Notes: generated by a model from the letters alone, not told the origin. A stretch of 64,000 bases of DNA from Stutzerimonas degradans (GCF_024448505.1 NZ_JAMOHV010000002.1:248001-312000); one strand, 5' to 3'; positions 40,922-50,960 are shown, counted from the first letter of the stretch. Translations and numbers: made by a program.

Positions 40922-43810
40922 TCAGGCCAACGTATCCAGCGCCAGCGGTTCGATGCCCCGCGCACGGTCGATCTTCTCGGCCACGCGGAAGGCGGCGTCC
41001 AGCTCGCTGATGCCGTGCTGCTGCATCAACTGGAAGCGTTCGGCCTTCTCTTCGGGCTCGGTCATCGCCATCGCCAGGTAGAGGCTGGGCGGCACGGCGC
41101 GGAACAGCACTTCCATCGACTTGGACAGGATGACGCCCTCGCTGAACTTGCCGGCCTCCTTGCGGGCCGAGAGCATCAGCGCCTTCTGCGAAGCGTTGAG
41201 TTCGCGGAAGCGCGCGATCTTCTCGACTTCATCGGGCGGCATCGACAGGCAGATCCACCACTCGATCATGTTGAGCATGGGCTCGGCCGCTTTCGGCAGG
41301 TCGTCCAGGTTCTGCGTGGCGAGCCAGAACCAGGCGCCGAGCTTGCGCCACATCTTGGTGATCTTGACCACGTAGGGCGCGAGCAGCGGGTTCTTCGTGA
41401 TGATGTGGCCTTCGTCCGTCACGTTGATGATCGGGCGGCCCAGGAACTGGTCGCGCTCGGCGATGTTGTTGACGGTGTTGATGAGCGAGATGTAGGCAAT
41501 CGAGAGTTGGGCGTTGTAGCCCTCGCGCGCGAAGGTGGCGAGATCCACGATGGTGATGTCCGCCTCGGGCCACGGCGTGCCGGACCGGTCGAACATCTCG
41601 CCGTCCACGCCTTGGCAGAACATGTCCATGGCGTCGGCCATCTCCAGCAGCCGTGCGCGCCGCATCTCAGGCAGCGTGGCGTCGCGGGCGCGCTCGCGCA
41701 GCGCCTCGCGCACGTCGCGGGTCAGTACCGTGCGCTTCTCCGCTACGCAGCGCTGGGCCGCATCGAGGATGCACTGGCGGATCAGGCTGCGGTCGGCGCG
41801 CGTCATGCGCGCTTCTTCCTTGTCCTCGCCGCCGGTGATCATCAGCCGTGCAGTGATCTCCAGTTCGCCGAGCACGTCACGCTGCTCATCGCCTTCCACG
41901 GCCATGCCGGCATCGGGCTGATCTTCGTCGAGCGCATCGGCGTCCAGCGTCTGTACCTGGCTCGGCGTATCGACCAGGCGCCAGGCGTCGGCGAACGGCG
42001 CCAGACTGACGCCCGCGCCGGGCGCGAGCTTCACCCGATGCACGGTGAGGCCCAGCCGTGCCGCGAAGTCGCCGAACAGGCCGAAGCTGTTGCCCGCCTC
42101 GACGATGAACAGGCGCGGCCGATAGATCGCCGTCACCTGGTTCAGGATGTTGTTGAGCGTCGCGCTCTTGCCCGAACCCGTGGGGCCGAACAGGAACAGA
42201 TGCGCGTTCATCTGCCGGTCGAGGCGGTTCAACGGATCGAAGGTGATCGGACCGCCGCCGCGGTTGAAGAACGTGATGCCCGGATGCCCGGTGCCCTGGC
42301 TGCGGCCCCAGACCGGCGCCAGGTTCGCCGCATGTTGCGCGAACATGAGCTGGGTGTACCACTGGCGCTTGTCGGCAGCCGGATCGAACACGCACGGCAG
42401 CCAGCGCAGATAGCTGTTCAGCGGCGCCACCTCGTCTTCCTCGCGCACCGGCTGCAGGCCCGCGTTGAGCATCACGTTGACGAGTTGCAGGCCGCGCGCG
42501 TCGAGCTGGGCCAGGTCGCGGCCGCGCAGGTAGAACGCCAGTGCGCCGCGGTAGAGCTTGTGCGCGCTACCGATCAGGCCGCGCGCCTGCTGCACGTCCT
42601 GCCGGGTCTGCTCCGAGGCCAGGGTCTCGCCAACGGCCTTCCTGGCGAGGTGGTTCAGGTGCGCCTCCAGCACGTCCTGGGGCGTGGCGACCAGCGTCAG
42701 GCACATCACCGTGTCCTCGGGCATCTGGTCGAGCAGCGCGTTCATGGCGTCGCCGCCTTTGCGCGTCTCGCCCGTCAGATGGCCCGTCACGGGTGGCGTG
42801 CGCAGGCGATCCATCACGATCACCCGATGCGGCATGCTGTCGAAGAACCAAAGGCCGTTGGGCACGTCCGAGCGTGGCTTGCCGAAGAACAGGCGCTGCG
42901 CGAAGTCGGTGCCGCTGGCGAGTTCGATCTCGCCCTCTTCCCGCTCTTCCGGGTAGCGGGTCAGCGCATAGAAGCGCTCGCGGTCTTCGGCGCTCGGGCC
43001 GAGCAGGGTCGGATGCGGGTTGAACCAGCGCAGCAGCCAGGCGTGGATGTCCGTCGCGCCGAGACGCCGGGCTTTCACGCCGGCATTCGCCAGCACGCCG
43101 ACCAGGCGGTCGCAGGTCGTGGTCAGCGCCTGCTCGGGCGACTGGCCGCGCCGTGGGGTCGGGGCCGCGGACGTGCGGCGATAGACCACCATGCGCACGC
43201 GCCGGACCAGGCCGCGCCACGGCAGGCGCGTCACCGTGGTGTCCTCGAACAAGCCGCCCGGCTTGGCGATGGCCTGCAGGTGATGGGCGAAGAAGCGCAG
43301 GTAGAAGTCGCTGAACGCGCTGCCCTGCGCACGCGGCTGCAGATAGTTCGCCAGGGAGCGCAGATAGTTGTTCCAGTCGGCCTCGTCCTGGGCGTAGAGC
43401 TGCACCACCCAGGGGTTGTCGTCCAGCTCGTCGAAGGAGTCCTGCAGGGCGTTCTCCAGCGCATCGCGCGCCTGCCATAGCCAGGCCATCTCGCGGCCCT
43501 CGGTGCCGACCGGCGCCAGCTCGAAGAAGGCCGCCACCGACTGGCCGTCTTCCAGCAACATGCACTTGCTGCCGGGCAGGTACTCGACCCAGGGCAGCAA
43601 GTCCGCGAACGACGGCGCGACGCCATAGAGCGCATCGTGGTCGGCCTGGGTGGCCGGCCTGCGCCGGCCCCGGCCGAGCGCGCTGCCCGGCTCGGCGACA
43701 CCCTGTGCCGCCAGCGCCGTTACGTGCCGTGCCCAGGCATCATCGGCCGCATCCACGGCGTCAGCAGGCGAAGCGTCGGGCTTGCGTGACCACGGCAGCG
43801 ACCAGGCCAT
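40922..43810 (-). CDS. Conjugative transfer ATPase, PFL_4706 family (VirB4/TraC-like)
   Basis: This 962-residue cytoplasmic ATPase has the CagE/TrbE/VirB N-terminal region and a C-terminal nucleotide-binding domain with Walker A GPTGSGKSATLNN (about residue 540) and a Walker B-like NVTDEGHIITKNP. It energises assembly of the mating channel. It follows the TIGR03751 lipoprotein with a 1-bp overlap. TIGR03744 class. Confidence 0.93.
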   Translation of the reverse strand: MAWSLPWSRKPDASPADAVDAADDAWARHVTALAAQGVAEPGSALGRGRRRPATQADHDALYGVAPSFADLLPWVEYLPGSKCMLLEDGQSVAAFFELAPVGTEGREMAWLWQARDALENALQDSFDELDDNPWVVQLYAQDEADWNNYLRSLANYLQPRAQGSAFSDFYLRFFAHHLQAIAKPGGLFEDTTVTRLPWRGLVRRVRMVVYRRTSAAPTPRRGQSPEQALTTTCDRLVGVLANAGVKARRLGATDIHAWLLRWFNPHPTLLGPSAEDRERFYALTRYPEEREEGEIELASGTDFAQRLFFGKPRSDVPNGLWFFDSMPHRVIVMDRLRTPPVTGHLTGETRKGGDAMNALLDQMPEDTVMCLTLVATPQDVLEAHLNHLARKAVGETLASEQTRQDVQQARGLIGSAHKLYRGALAFYLRGRDLAQLDARGLQLVNVMLNAGLQPVREEDEVAPLNSYLRWLPCVFDPAADKRQWYTQLMFAQHAANLAPVWGRSQGTGHPGITFFNRGGGPITFDPLNRLDRQMNAHLFLFGPTGSGKSATLNNILNQVTAIYRPRLFIVEAGNSFGLFGDFAARLGLTVHRVKLAPGAGVSLAPFADAWRLVDTPSQVQTLDADALDEDQPDAGMAVEGDEQRDVLGELEITARLMITGGEDKEEARMTRADRSLIRQCILDAAQRCVAEKRTVLTRDVREALRERARDATLPEMRRARLLEMADAMDMFCQGVDGEMFDRSGTPWPEADITIVDLATFAREGYNAQLSIAYISLINTVNNIAERDQFLGRPIINVTDEGHIITKNPLLAPYVVKITKMWRKLGAWFWLATQNLDDLPKAAEPMLNMIEWWICLSMPPDEVEKIARFRELNASQKALMLSARKEAGKFSEGVILSKSMEVLFRAVPPSLYLAMAMTEPEEKAERFQLMQQHGISELDAAFRVAEKIDRARGIEPLALDTLA

Positions 43811-44244
43811 CAGTAGTCCTCCACGCGCTCGCCCGGCATCGCGTACTGCACGCGCTGGTAGAGCGGGAACACCGTGCTGTAGCCGGGCACCGGCACCGGG
43901 TCGGTGCCCGCCAGGTGCGGGAACACGTACATCACCAGGTCGGGGTTCGGCAGGCGGTGGAACTGGCGGTGAATCTCGTTCTGCGCGGTACGGGTGTAGC
44001 GCTCTTGCACGGCGGGTGTGGCCTGCACGTCGGCTTCGGTCAGCGGCCGGCGCAGGCCCTGGCGTGCGTCGAGCAGTTGCCGTGCGGCGGGGCCCCCGCC
44101 TTCGCCGCCGCCGGTCTCCCGATGCCAGATGTCGAGCATGGTGTTGTGGCCGTGGGGCAGGAGCTTCTCCTTGCTGGTCGCGCAGCCGCCGAGCAAGACG
44201 GCCGCCAGCAGCACGACGGCCGCGTCAATCCAGGTCCGAGGCAT
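43810..44244 (-). CDS. Conjugative transfer lipoprotein, TIGR03751 family
   Basis: This 144-residue protein has a lipobox (AAVLLGGCATS, Cys21) and the family segment HNTMLDIWHRETGG and LVMYVFPHLAGTDPVPVPGYSTVFPLY, so it is probably anchored to the outer membrane. It overlaps the TIGR03752 gene by 20 bp and the ATPase gene by 1 bp. Confidence 0.9.
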   Translation of the reverse strand: MPRTWIDAAVVLLAAVLLGGCATSKEKLLPHGHNTMLDIWHRETGGGEGGGPAARQLLDARQGLRRPLTEADVQATPAVQERYTRTAQNEIHRQFHRLPNPDLVMYVFPHLAGTDPVPVPGYSTVFPLYQRVQYAMPGERVEDY

Positions 44245-45658
44245 GGGCTTCTCCGATGCGGTGGTTCACCCGACGCCCCTGGGCGTCGCGGTCGATGTTG
44301 AGCGGCTGCTCCAGATGCACGGCGACCCTGGCGCCGGGCTGCACGTAAACGGCCGCGAAGGCCTGGCCATACAACTTGTTGACCCAGTCGGCCATGTCCC
44401 GCACGCCACCGGCCAGGATCCGGCCCATCGCTTCGTTGCCGCCGATGCCGACCGTGCCGAGCGAGCCATTGCCGTTGGCGACCACGGCGACGCTGCCGTT
44501 GTCGGATTTGATGAGCGAGGCCGCGCCCGCGCCGGCCGCGGTGATCAGCGCCTGGCTGCCGAGGTACTGCTGCGCGTTGCTGCGCCGCTCGCCGCTGACG
44601 CAGGGAATGCCGTAGGGATCGCTGATCCAGCCCAGGCCGGGCGTGGCACTCGTCGTGCTGTTGGCACTGGCTTGCCCGCCGCGCTGGTCCCGGTTACCGT
44701 CCTCGGGCACGGTGCGGATGGTGCCGTCGTGGAACACGAAAGTGACCGAACGGATTTGCCCGCGCACGCACGAAAGCGTCCAGTCCCCAGAGGCCGTGCC
44801 GCTGACCACGGCGCCGGCCACGTCGGGGATGTCGATGCCGTTGGCCGTGAGGTTGTCCGGACCGATCAGCACCTTGAACGGGTACGGGTCGTTTACGGTT
44901 CCGTCGATCGGCACGCGCCCGATCAGCGCCGTCATGGCAATCGACCCCATGAGCGTCGAGTTCGACGGCACGGTGTAGACAGCCTGCGCGGATGCGCCCA
45001 CCGCGCTGCTGCCGACGTCGGCGACGGATTCCACTGCGGCCGACAGGCTTTTCTGGGCCGGCACGAAGCTCTGGGGAAAGCTCGGCTCCTTGCTGCCGTT
45101 TGTGGCGTCGACCTTGGCATCGTCGGGCTCGACCCACTGCGTGCCACTGGTGCCGCGGTCGAGGCGCTGCCCGTCGCCCTCTTCCAGCCCCAGGCCGACG
45201 GGCAGGTCGGACGGGCCACCCTTGCCGGCAAGGCCGTCCAGTTGCCGCTGCAAGTCCTGCAGTAGCCCCTGGGTCTGCTGCCTGTCGCTGGCCACCTGGG
45301 TGCGCTCTTGCTCCAGGCGGTTGCGCTCGCCTTCCAGCGCGCTCTGGATGCGCTGGTCGATCGCGCTTTCCCGCGCCCGCAGACGCTCGTTCTCGGCCTT
45401 GTGCTGCCTGTTGTCGCCGAGCGCGCTCTGCAGCTCGGTGCGCAGCTGCTTGACCTGGGCCACCAGCGTGGCGACGGTATCGCGCGGCGTGTCGCCGGCG
45501 ATGCCCAGGGCCTTCATCTCCTCGGGCGTGAGCGTACCGGCCGCGCCCTTGGGGGCGGGCTGGCCGCCCGGGGCGCCGGAGAACAGTTTGATTCCGACGA
45601 ACACCAGTAGCAGCGCCATCGGGATCAGCAGCCACTTGAGCAGCGGATTACTCTTCAT
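44225..45658 (-). CDS. ICE conjugation protein, PFL_4705 family (TraB/VirB10-like, TIGR03752)
   Basis: This 477-residue protein has an N-terminal membrane anchor (LLKWLLIPMALLLVFVGIKLF), a coiled-coil (LRTELQSALGDNRQHKAENERLRARESAIDQRI) and a C-terminal VirB10/TraB-like beta-barrel region (LIGRVPIDGTVNDPYPFKVLIG). Such proteins span the periplasm and link inner and outer membrane parts of the channel. The ATG at MKSNPLLKW overlaps the upstream gene by 4 bp. Confidence 0.9.
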   Translation of the reverse strand: MKSNPLLKWLLIPMALLLVFVGIKLFSGAPGGQPAPKGAAGTLTPEEMKALGIAGDTPRDTVATLVAQVKQLRTELQSALGDNRQHKAENERLRARESAIDQRIQSALEGERNRLEQERTQVASDRQQTQGLLQDLQRQLDGLAGKGGPSDLPVGLGLEEGDGQRLDRGTSGTQWVEPDDAKVDATNGSKEPSFPQSFVPAQKSLSAAVESVADVGSSAVGASAQAVYTVPSNSTLMGSIAMTALIGRVPIDGTVNDPYPFKVLIGPDNLTANGIDIPDVAGAVVSGTASGDWTLSCVRGQIRSVTFVFHDGTIRTVPEDGNRDQRGGQASANSTTSATPGLGWISDPYGIPCVSGERRSNAQQYLGSQALITAAGAGAASLIKSDNGSVAVVANGNGSLGTVGIGGNEAMGRILAGGVRDMADWVNKLYGQAFAAVYVQPGARVAVHLEQPLNIDRDAQGRRVNHRIGEAHASDLD

Positions 45659-46569
45659 CGCGCGCTCCTGCCGTCGAGCCGGCCGCGGCGGCCGGCGGCC
45701 GGCGGCAGGTTCACGGTGGCGTCGATCGGGCTCAGCGCCGGCAGCAGCGATTCGGCCAGGCCGTGGCCGCGCGTGACCAGGTAGAGCACCGTGGTGTCGG
45801 ACGGGGTGCCGGCCGGCCCCAGGTTCGGATGCTGGAAGGTCGCCGCCACGAAGTTCCCCTGCAGCGCGCGCGGGTCGAGGTCGAGCCAGCGCGCGGCGGT
45901 GTTGGTGAGTCGCACGGCCGTCACCCACTGGTCTTCCAGGCGCCACGCGGCCAGCGCCCGCGCGTGCACCGGCAGCGTCGGCAGCAGGGTGTCCAGCGCG
46001 AGGTCGCGGCGCAGGTTCACGCGCCCGATGCCGGACACCGGCTCGACGGTGCGCAGCGGCGCGTACAGGTTCTGTGCGGCATGGCGCGTCAGCACGACCG
46101 GTAGCGGCGTTTCGCGCCGGGGAACGGATTCGTCCGCGGGTGCATCGGCCTGCTCGTCCGCGCCGCCTGTCGTACCGCCGCCGTAGCGCTTGGCGGGGGC
46201 TTCCGCTGCCACGATGCGCACCGGCTCCAGCGGCGCCTGGCCGTCCTGCGCCGGCTCGGCGGCGATGTCGAGCAGGATCAGCGCGCCGGATTCCACGTCC
46301 TGCAGTTGCAGCCGCGTCGGCGGAATCGGCTCGCTCGCCCGCAGGTAGATCGCGCCGCCCGTACTCTGCACGCGCAGGTGGTCCCCAACGCCGGTCGGCA
46401 CGCCGACGCGCACATTGCGCTCGATGAAGACCACGCGCTCTTGGCCGACCACCAGCGGCACCGGCAGGGGCAGGCGCTCCCAGCGCAGGATTTCCACAGC
46501 CTGGCTGGCCGGCACGACACCGAGGATCAGCAGGAAGGCGGCCAGGGCCGACAAGGCAACGGGCTTCAT
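45655..46569 (-). CDS. ICE conjugation protein, PFL_4704 family (TraK-like, TIGR03749)
   Basis: This 304-residue exported protein (signal LSALAAFLLILGVVPASQAVEI) has the family segments ERVVFIERNVRVGVP and GGAIYLRASEPIPPTRLQLQDVESGALILLDI, comparable to TraK/VirB9. It acts in the outer-membrane core with TIGR03752. Overlaps both neighbours by 4 bp. Confidence 0.9.
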   Translation of the reverse strand: MKPVALSALAAFLLILGVVPASQAVEILRWERLPLPVPLVVGQERVVFIERNVRVGVPTGVGDHLRVQSTGGAIYLRASEPIPPTRLQLQDVESGALILLDIAAEPAQDGQAPLEPVRIVAAEAPAKRYGGGTTGGADEQADAPADESVPRRETPLPVVLTRHAAQNLYAPLRTVEPVSGIGRVNLRRDLALDTLLPTLPVHARALAAWRLEDQWVTAVRLTNTAARWLDLDPRALQGNFVAATFQHPNLGPAGTPSDTTVLYLVTRGHGLAESLLPALSPIDATVNLPPAAGRRGRLDGRSAR

Positions 46570-47258
46570 GGGGAGTCTCCCTGCAGATGGCCGGAGGTGT
46601 TGGCGGGCGCGCCGGCCTGGGTCAGCGTCGGCGGCGGTTCGATGCGCTGGGGTGCGCCGGCGTAGCAGTCCAGCACCAGGCCGAAGGGGTTGCGCTCGGG
46701 GTCAATGTCCAGCCGGACGACCTTGATGGGGTAGCGCACCAGGGCGCGCTTGACCTGCTCGGAGCCGTAGTATTCGTCCGCGCTCACGTCGAGCGTGACG
46801 ATCCAATCGCGGTCGGAGACCACCTTGACGCGCGTGGCCGGATCGTCGCCGTAGCCGCGGCCGGGAATCTCGTAGATGCCGCGCACGCGCCGACGCAGCT
46901 CGCCACTGGCGCGCCGGTATTCGTAGTCCTGCTGCAGGAAGGCCCGGCAGCTCGGTGTCAGGTAGGCCGACAGCGCGCGCAGGTTGCGTGGATAGTCTTC
47001 TTCGCCGTTCGTGGGCCAGCGCTGCACCTGCTGCCAGATGTAGAACGAGAAGGCATACACGCTCTCGGGCGGCACGTCCCACCACTTGCGCGTGCTGCCC
47101 GAGCGCAGGTCCGGCGGCACATGGATGGTCAGACTCTTCGGCGCACTCCACCAACCGAAGCCGAGCAGCAGCGCCACCGCGAACAGCGCGCCGGCGCCCA
47201 AGCGCAGCGTCTTCACGTGCGCCTGCAGATGCGCAACCTCGTTCTTGAAACGACTCAT
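46566..47258 (-). CDS. ICE conjugation protein, PFL_4703 family (TraE/VirB8-like, TIGR03746)
   Basis: This 230-residue protein has a single N-terminal membrane segment (LGAGALFAVALLLGFGWW) and a periplasmic domain with YAFSFYIWQQVQRWPTNGEEDYPRNLRALSAYLTP, which is the signature of this VirB8/TraE-like group. The ATG at MSRFKNEV gives a 4-bp overlap with TIGR03750. Confidence 0.9.
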   Translation of the reverse strand: MSRFKNEVAHLQAHVKTLRLGAGALFAVALLLGFGWWSAPKSLTIHVPPDLRSGSTRKWWDVPPESVYAFSFYIWQQVQRWPTNGEEDYPRNLRALSAYLTPSCRAFLQQDYEYRRASGELRRRVRGIYEIPGRGYGDDPATRVKVVSDRDWIVTLDVSADEYYGSEQVKRALVRYPIKVVRLDIDPERNPFGLVLDCYAGAPQRIEPPPTLTQAGAPANTSGHLQGDSP

Positions 47259-47665
47259 GGCGCACCTCGATCGGCATTGCGCCGGGTCGTCCAGTAGCCC
47301 GAGCGGGTGACGAGGCGCTGGCCGCCCAGGAGCGCTGCCAGCGCCGGATTCCGCAAGGCCAGCCGCCACTGGAGCTGCCGGTACAGCCAGGTGTCGGGCC
47401 GACCGCGCTTCTGCGCGCGCAGGAAGCCGCCGCCGACGAAAACGCCCAGCGCGATGCCGGCGACGATCAGCGTGGGCACCATGGCGATGCTGTGCGTGAG
47501 CCAGGCCAGCGGCAGGCCGAGCGCGAACCCGGCTGCGGCAGACAGGCCGGCGCAGATCCACAACTCATCGGCGGTCAGCCCGCGCACGACCACCGGCTGG
47601 CGGTTCAGCCGGTGCGGCAGGAAGGTCACCAGCGTGTCGCGCGGGGTCTCCGAAGGATCGGCCAT
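47255..47665 (-). CDS. Conjugative transfer region protein, TIGR03750 family
   Basis: This 136-residue protein (TFLPHRLNRQPVVVRGLTADELWICAG) has two membrane segments (about 38-80) and a basic C-terminus, like TraL/VirB3. It is part of the inner-membrane complex. Lies 12 nt downstream of TIGR03745. Confidence 0.9.
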   Translation of the reverse strand: MADPSETPRDTLVTFLPHRLNRQPVVVRGLTADELWICAGLSAAAGFALGLPLAWLTHSIAMVPTLIVAGIALGVFVGGGFLRAQKRGRPDTWLYRQLQWRLALRNPALAALLGGQRLVTRSGYWTTRRNADRGAP

Positions 47666-47677
47666 CGCTTGCCGCCC

Positions 47678-48046
47678 TTACAGCACGCCGGTGGCTTTGG
47701 TGAGCAGCCAGATGCCGACCACCAGCAGGATCGCGCCCACGGCGACCGTCAGGCCGAACTGGCCCCAGGTGGCGCGGCCGGTGTGGATCTCCGAGTAGCG
47801 TGTGTAGGCGTGATAGCAGACACCGATGAACATCGAGGCGACCACGAGCAGCGCGATCAGCAGCACGATGTCGTAGCCGTAGTTCTGCAAGGTCTGCAGG
47901 ATGCCGCTGCCTTGGCCGCGCGATGGGTCTTCCATGGTCGGCAGGCCCTGCGCGAAGGCCGACAGCGGTAGGCCCGCGAGCGCCAGCGGCAGCAGCGGTG
48001 CGGCGATGCGGGACGGGATGCGATGGGATGTCGTTGGAGTGTTCAT
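47678..48046 (-). CDS. ICE membrane protein, PFL_4702 family (TIGR03745)
   Basis: This 122-residue protein has a signal peptide (AAPLLPLALAGLPLSAFA) and two membrane helices with LQNYGYDIVLLIALLVVASMFIGVCYHAYTRY. Size and pattern suggest a pilin-like or TraA-like protein. Standard gene order with TIGR03758 upstream. Confidence 0.9.
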   Translation of the reverse strand: MNTPTTSHRIPSRIAAPLLPLALAGLPLSAFAQGLPTMEDPSRGQGSGILQTLQNYGYDIVLLIALLVVASMFIGVCYHAYTRYSEIHTGRATWGQFGLTVAVGAILLVVGIWLLTKATGVL

Positions 48047-48068
48047 GGCGCATGGCCCTTCGTGACGG

Positions 48069-48308
48069 TCAGGAGAGGAGGAAGAACGTCAGCACCAGGT
48101 ACATCGCCACGAAGCGCACGACGACGGCGAGGAACTGACGTTCAGTGATGCGGTGCTCGGCCCAGCCGACGTAGGCGGTGCGCATGGCCCACACGCCCCA
48201 CAGCAGCAACACGGCGAACACGAAGCCCAGCACCACGGCAGCGACGGCCGAAGGCGCAAAGCCGCCGTTGGCCTGGAAGGCGGCGACCTGATCGGCAGAG
48301 GGCGTCAT
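48069..48308 (-). CDS. ICE membrane protein, PFL_4701 family (TIGR03758)
   Basis: This 79-residue protein with two membrane helices (APSAVAAVVLGFVFAVLLLWGVW and FLAVVVRFVAMYLVLTFFLL) fits the pilin-like TIGR03758 family. It overlaps the RAQPRD gene by 4 bp. Confidence 0.88.
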   Translation of the reverse strand: MTPSADQVAAFQANGGFAPSAVAAVVLGFVFAVLLLWGVWAMRTAYVGWAEHRITERQFLAVVVRFVAMYLVLTFFLLS

Positions 48309-48676
48309 GGCGACGGCTCCTCGTCGTCGGCGCGGTCACGGCGAACGTAATCGCCGGCCAGCGGGACGGGATCGCGCGGCTGGGCGCGCTGGGGCACGAG
48401 GTAGTCCTGCACGCCGGTACGCACGCGCGTCAGGTCGGCACGCAGCCGGGCGTAGTCGAAGTGGTAGCGGGCGCGCGCCTGCGGTGTGGTACTGGCGGCG
48501 TGCTCGGCCAGGCGGTCGATCAGGTCGAGTTGGCGGGCGAGCGCGGCCAGTTGCTCGTGTTCAGCGGCAGCATCGCCGGCCGATGCGGGCGATGCGCCGG
48601 CCAGCGCGATGATCAGCGCCAAGGCCAAGGCCGGCACACGGCGGCAAGGGGGCAGCGGGTTGCCAAGGGGTATCAT
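48305..48676 (-). CDS. ICE protein, RAQPRD family (TIGR01690)
   Basis: This 123-residue exported protein (signal ALALALIIALAGASPASA) has the name-giving RAQPRD motif in YLVPQRAQPRDPVPLAGDY near the C-terminus. It is the last ICE core gene in the window on the right: the genes normally beyond it, such as TIGR03747 and the TraD coupling protein, are not seen. The ATG at MIPLGNPL is preferred. Confidence 0.92.
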   Translation of the reverse strand: MIPLGNPLPPCRRVPALALALIIALAGASPASAGDAAAEHEQLAALARQLDLIDRLAEHAASTTPQARARYHFDYARLRADLTRVRTGVQDYLVPQRAQPRDPVPLAGDYVRRDRADDEEPSP

Positions 48677-48769
48677 CACGCCGTTCCGCAGTCGTCTGGA
48701 TGGTGGGATGCTGCGGTGGTCGGCTGGAATCTGCCGCAAACAATCGGAACGGGCTGCGAACCGGATTCA

Positions 48770-49475
48770 CGTGATCTACTTCGTAGAGTACCAAGCTAGC
48801 GCTTGCCGTGTCCGGCGTGCCCTGCGCCGGAGCAGCCAATCCACGACCGGGGCGAGCGCCGTTGGCAGCACCTGCACTTCTTCCAGTTTCGCGTCTCATC
48901 GATGCCCACCGCCGTGGGTGGGGTGCACGCGGTGAACTTCAGCGCGGCGCGGCGGCCGTGTGTGGACGAGACTAACGCCCGTCGCGGCCAGCGCTCTACG
49001 TGACGTTGTTCCATAATACCGATGCGCGGCGCTTGCTGTTCGCCACGCCGGGCCGGGATGCCCAGACCTTTGCGACGTTCGCAGCCGATCTGCGTGCGTA
49101 TGGTGGCGAGCCCGACGCGATCACCGACATTGGTATCGACTGCCCAGGGCCTTCCAGGCGGGCGCGGCCAAGCAGCATCCGCAGGCGCGCCTCGCCTTCG
49201 ATCCATTTCATGTGGTGGCGCTGGCCAGTCGGGCGCTCGACCAGGTTCGGCGTGCGGAAGTGAAGCTCGCGCCGGAGCTAAAAGGCAGTCGTTGGGCGTT
49301 GCTCAAGCGCGCGGCGCACTGGTATCGCAAACAGATCGACAGCATGCATTGGCTGCAGCGCAGCGGCCTGAAGACAGCGCGTGCCTTGCGCCTGAAAGAG
49401 GCATTGCGCCAACGCTATCAAGCACGCCCCGCACCGGATGACGCCGCTAGCCTGCTCGACCGCTGGATCTCGTAG
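48770..49475 (+). pseudogene. ISL3-family transposase remnant
   Basis: Frames in this stretch read as fragments of one ISL3 transposase: a zinc-binding start (CPACPAPEQPIHDRGERRWQHLHFFQF, about 48,800-48,890), a middle DARRLLFATPGRDAQTFATFAADLRAYGG (about 49,020-49,130) and VVALASRALDQVRRAEVKLAPELKGSRWALLKRAAHWYRK onward. At least two frameshifts and an internal deletion separate them. It marks the end of the readable ICE gene order. It is a different element from the ISL3 copy near 61-62 kb. Confidence 0.8.
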
Positions 49476-49860
49476 GCACGTCGCTGCCGGCAGCGGACGA
49501 ATGGCTTCGCCTTCGCTCCTGATGCCCCTCTCGTGAACTCAAGTCCGACAGGCTACTAGGCAGCGGTGCTAAGGATCCTCTGAAGTAGCCATGCATTTCT
49601 GGCTGACTTCAGCCTCCGCTGATTTTAAAAGCGGCAAATCAATCAGCCGCCGCGAGCAACTCGCGGTAGCCATTCCCCTCACTACAGGTGCACCTCTCCT
49701 GCGTTCGTCAGTAAATGCGGGCGTGCCATCCACCGATTCGACAGCGCGAATAGTGTCACCAGTTGCGCCGTGTTATTCGCCAGACCCCTCCTGCCGTCTC
49801 GATGGCATACACAACTTAAACTTTTCTGCAGCGCTCTTGGTGGGCGCCACAGCTCCGGCG
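49476..49860. other. Degenerate sequence between two transposase remnants
   Basis: No gene is supported. A rightward 90-codon frame begins MHFWLTSASADF but lacks similarity and a convincing ribosome site. The stretch probably contains ends of the flanking insertion sequences; a GATTTTAAAAGC-like AT-rich island at about 49,620 is the only notable feature. Confidence 0.5.
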
Positions 49861-50960
49861 TAGAGGCTGAGCAGCAGGCTCACCTCGTTGCGGGCCATCG
49901 CGTCCTAGACAGTGGAGGCGCCGCGATCAGTCGATGAGAGGTGTGCGTCGAGCGCCGACTTGACCTTGCCCATGTACGCCTCGGCGCTGCCTCGCTTGCG
50001 GAGAGCGCCAGGATCTTCTCCGATGGCCAGTCGAACTTGCCGAGGTTGGTGACCAGGAAGAAGGCATGCACCAACAGGTCATCGGGGCGTTCCTGCACCA
50101 CCAGCACCACGCGCCGTGGCGTCGGCCAGGAACCAGCCTGGTACTCAAGGTCGTGGCACCACTCCCGAGGCTGCTCGGGTTGACGGCCCGGTGGCCGCTT
50201 CAGGTGCGGTGCCGCCAGCTTCTGCAGGCCGATGTGGCTGCGCAGCAGGCCACCCACCATGTCGCCCGTTTCGGCCAGCGAAGCCACCAGCGGTGAGTAA
50301 ATCCGTGCGCTGTAAAGCCCATGAAACGCCGAGCCACCCTAGTGGCCGTGGACATCGATCGGCACGCCGTCGATGTCCAGCGTCAGCTGCTCGGGGCGTT
50401 GGCCATGCTTCAGCGAGGTCAGACGCCAGACCACCAACAGCAGCAGGTCTTCATGCACAGCATCGATGTTGTCATTTCGCCCCATGCAGGTCAGCAGCCG
50501 CGACAGCGTGGCTTGAGACAGCCGACCCTGAGCTAGGGGCTTCATGCCACGCGCACCGCTGCAGGCCAACTGCCAGAGCGGGTCACGGCGCAGCGTGCCG
50601 GTATCGCTGAGATCGATCCAGCCCATCGCGCGCTGCAGCACCAGAGTGCGAAGCTGGCTGGCCAGCGAATGACGGATGCGCAGCGGGTTGCGGAGGTCGA
50701 TCAGATTGTCCTCCAGCGCCTCGATCACGCCGCTGTTCGAGGGTTTCACGCAACAACAGAGCACCGCTGTCGCTGGTGGTGCGCTGGCCGCTCAGCTCGA
50801 CACGAACAGCGCCGTTTCAGGAGGGCGTCCAGGCGGAAGGCTTTCACCCATAGCGGATGGCTCTCTTGGTTCATGTTCTTGGCGGAACACACTGAATTTC
50901 CGAGAGAATACCATCCGCTATCTTCGTTTTCAGGTCGGCCTCATGAATAAGCCGGGTTAA
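49861..50960 (-). pseudogene. IS1380-family transposase remnant
   Basis: On the minus strand the frames read as an IS1380 transposase: RIRHSLASQLRTLVLQRAMGWIDLSDTGTLRRDPLWQLAC, LTLDIDGVPIDVHGH, then after a stop ARIYSPLVASLAETGDMVGGLLR, then VVLVVQERPDDLLVHAFFLVTNLGKFDWPSEK and finally RNEVSLLLSLYA. A stop codon, at least two frameshifts and an internal deletion (after GGLLR) are present. It is therefore dead. It probably took part in bringing the TOL block next to the ICE. Confidence 0.8.

Noticed and set aside
40910-43480. Long rightward open frame (856 codons) opposite the VirB4-like ATPase
   Set aside because: Antisense shadow in high-GC DNA, rich in Arg, His and Leu with no family similarity; the leftward frame has Walker motifs and the expected neighbours.
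49591-49863. Rightward 90-codon frame between transposase remnants
   Set aside because: No similarity or ribosome site; composition fits degenerate insertion-sequence DNA.
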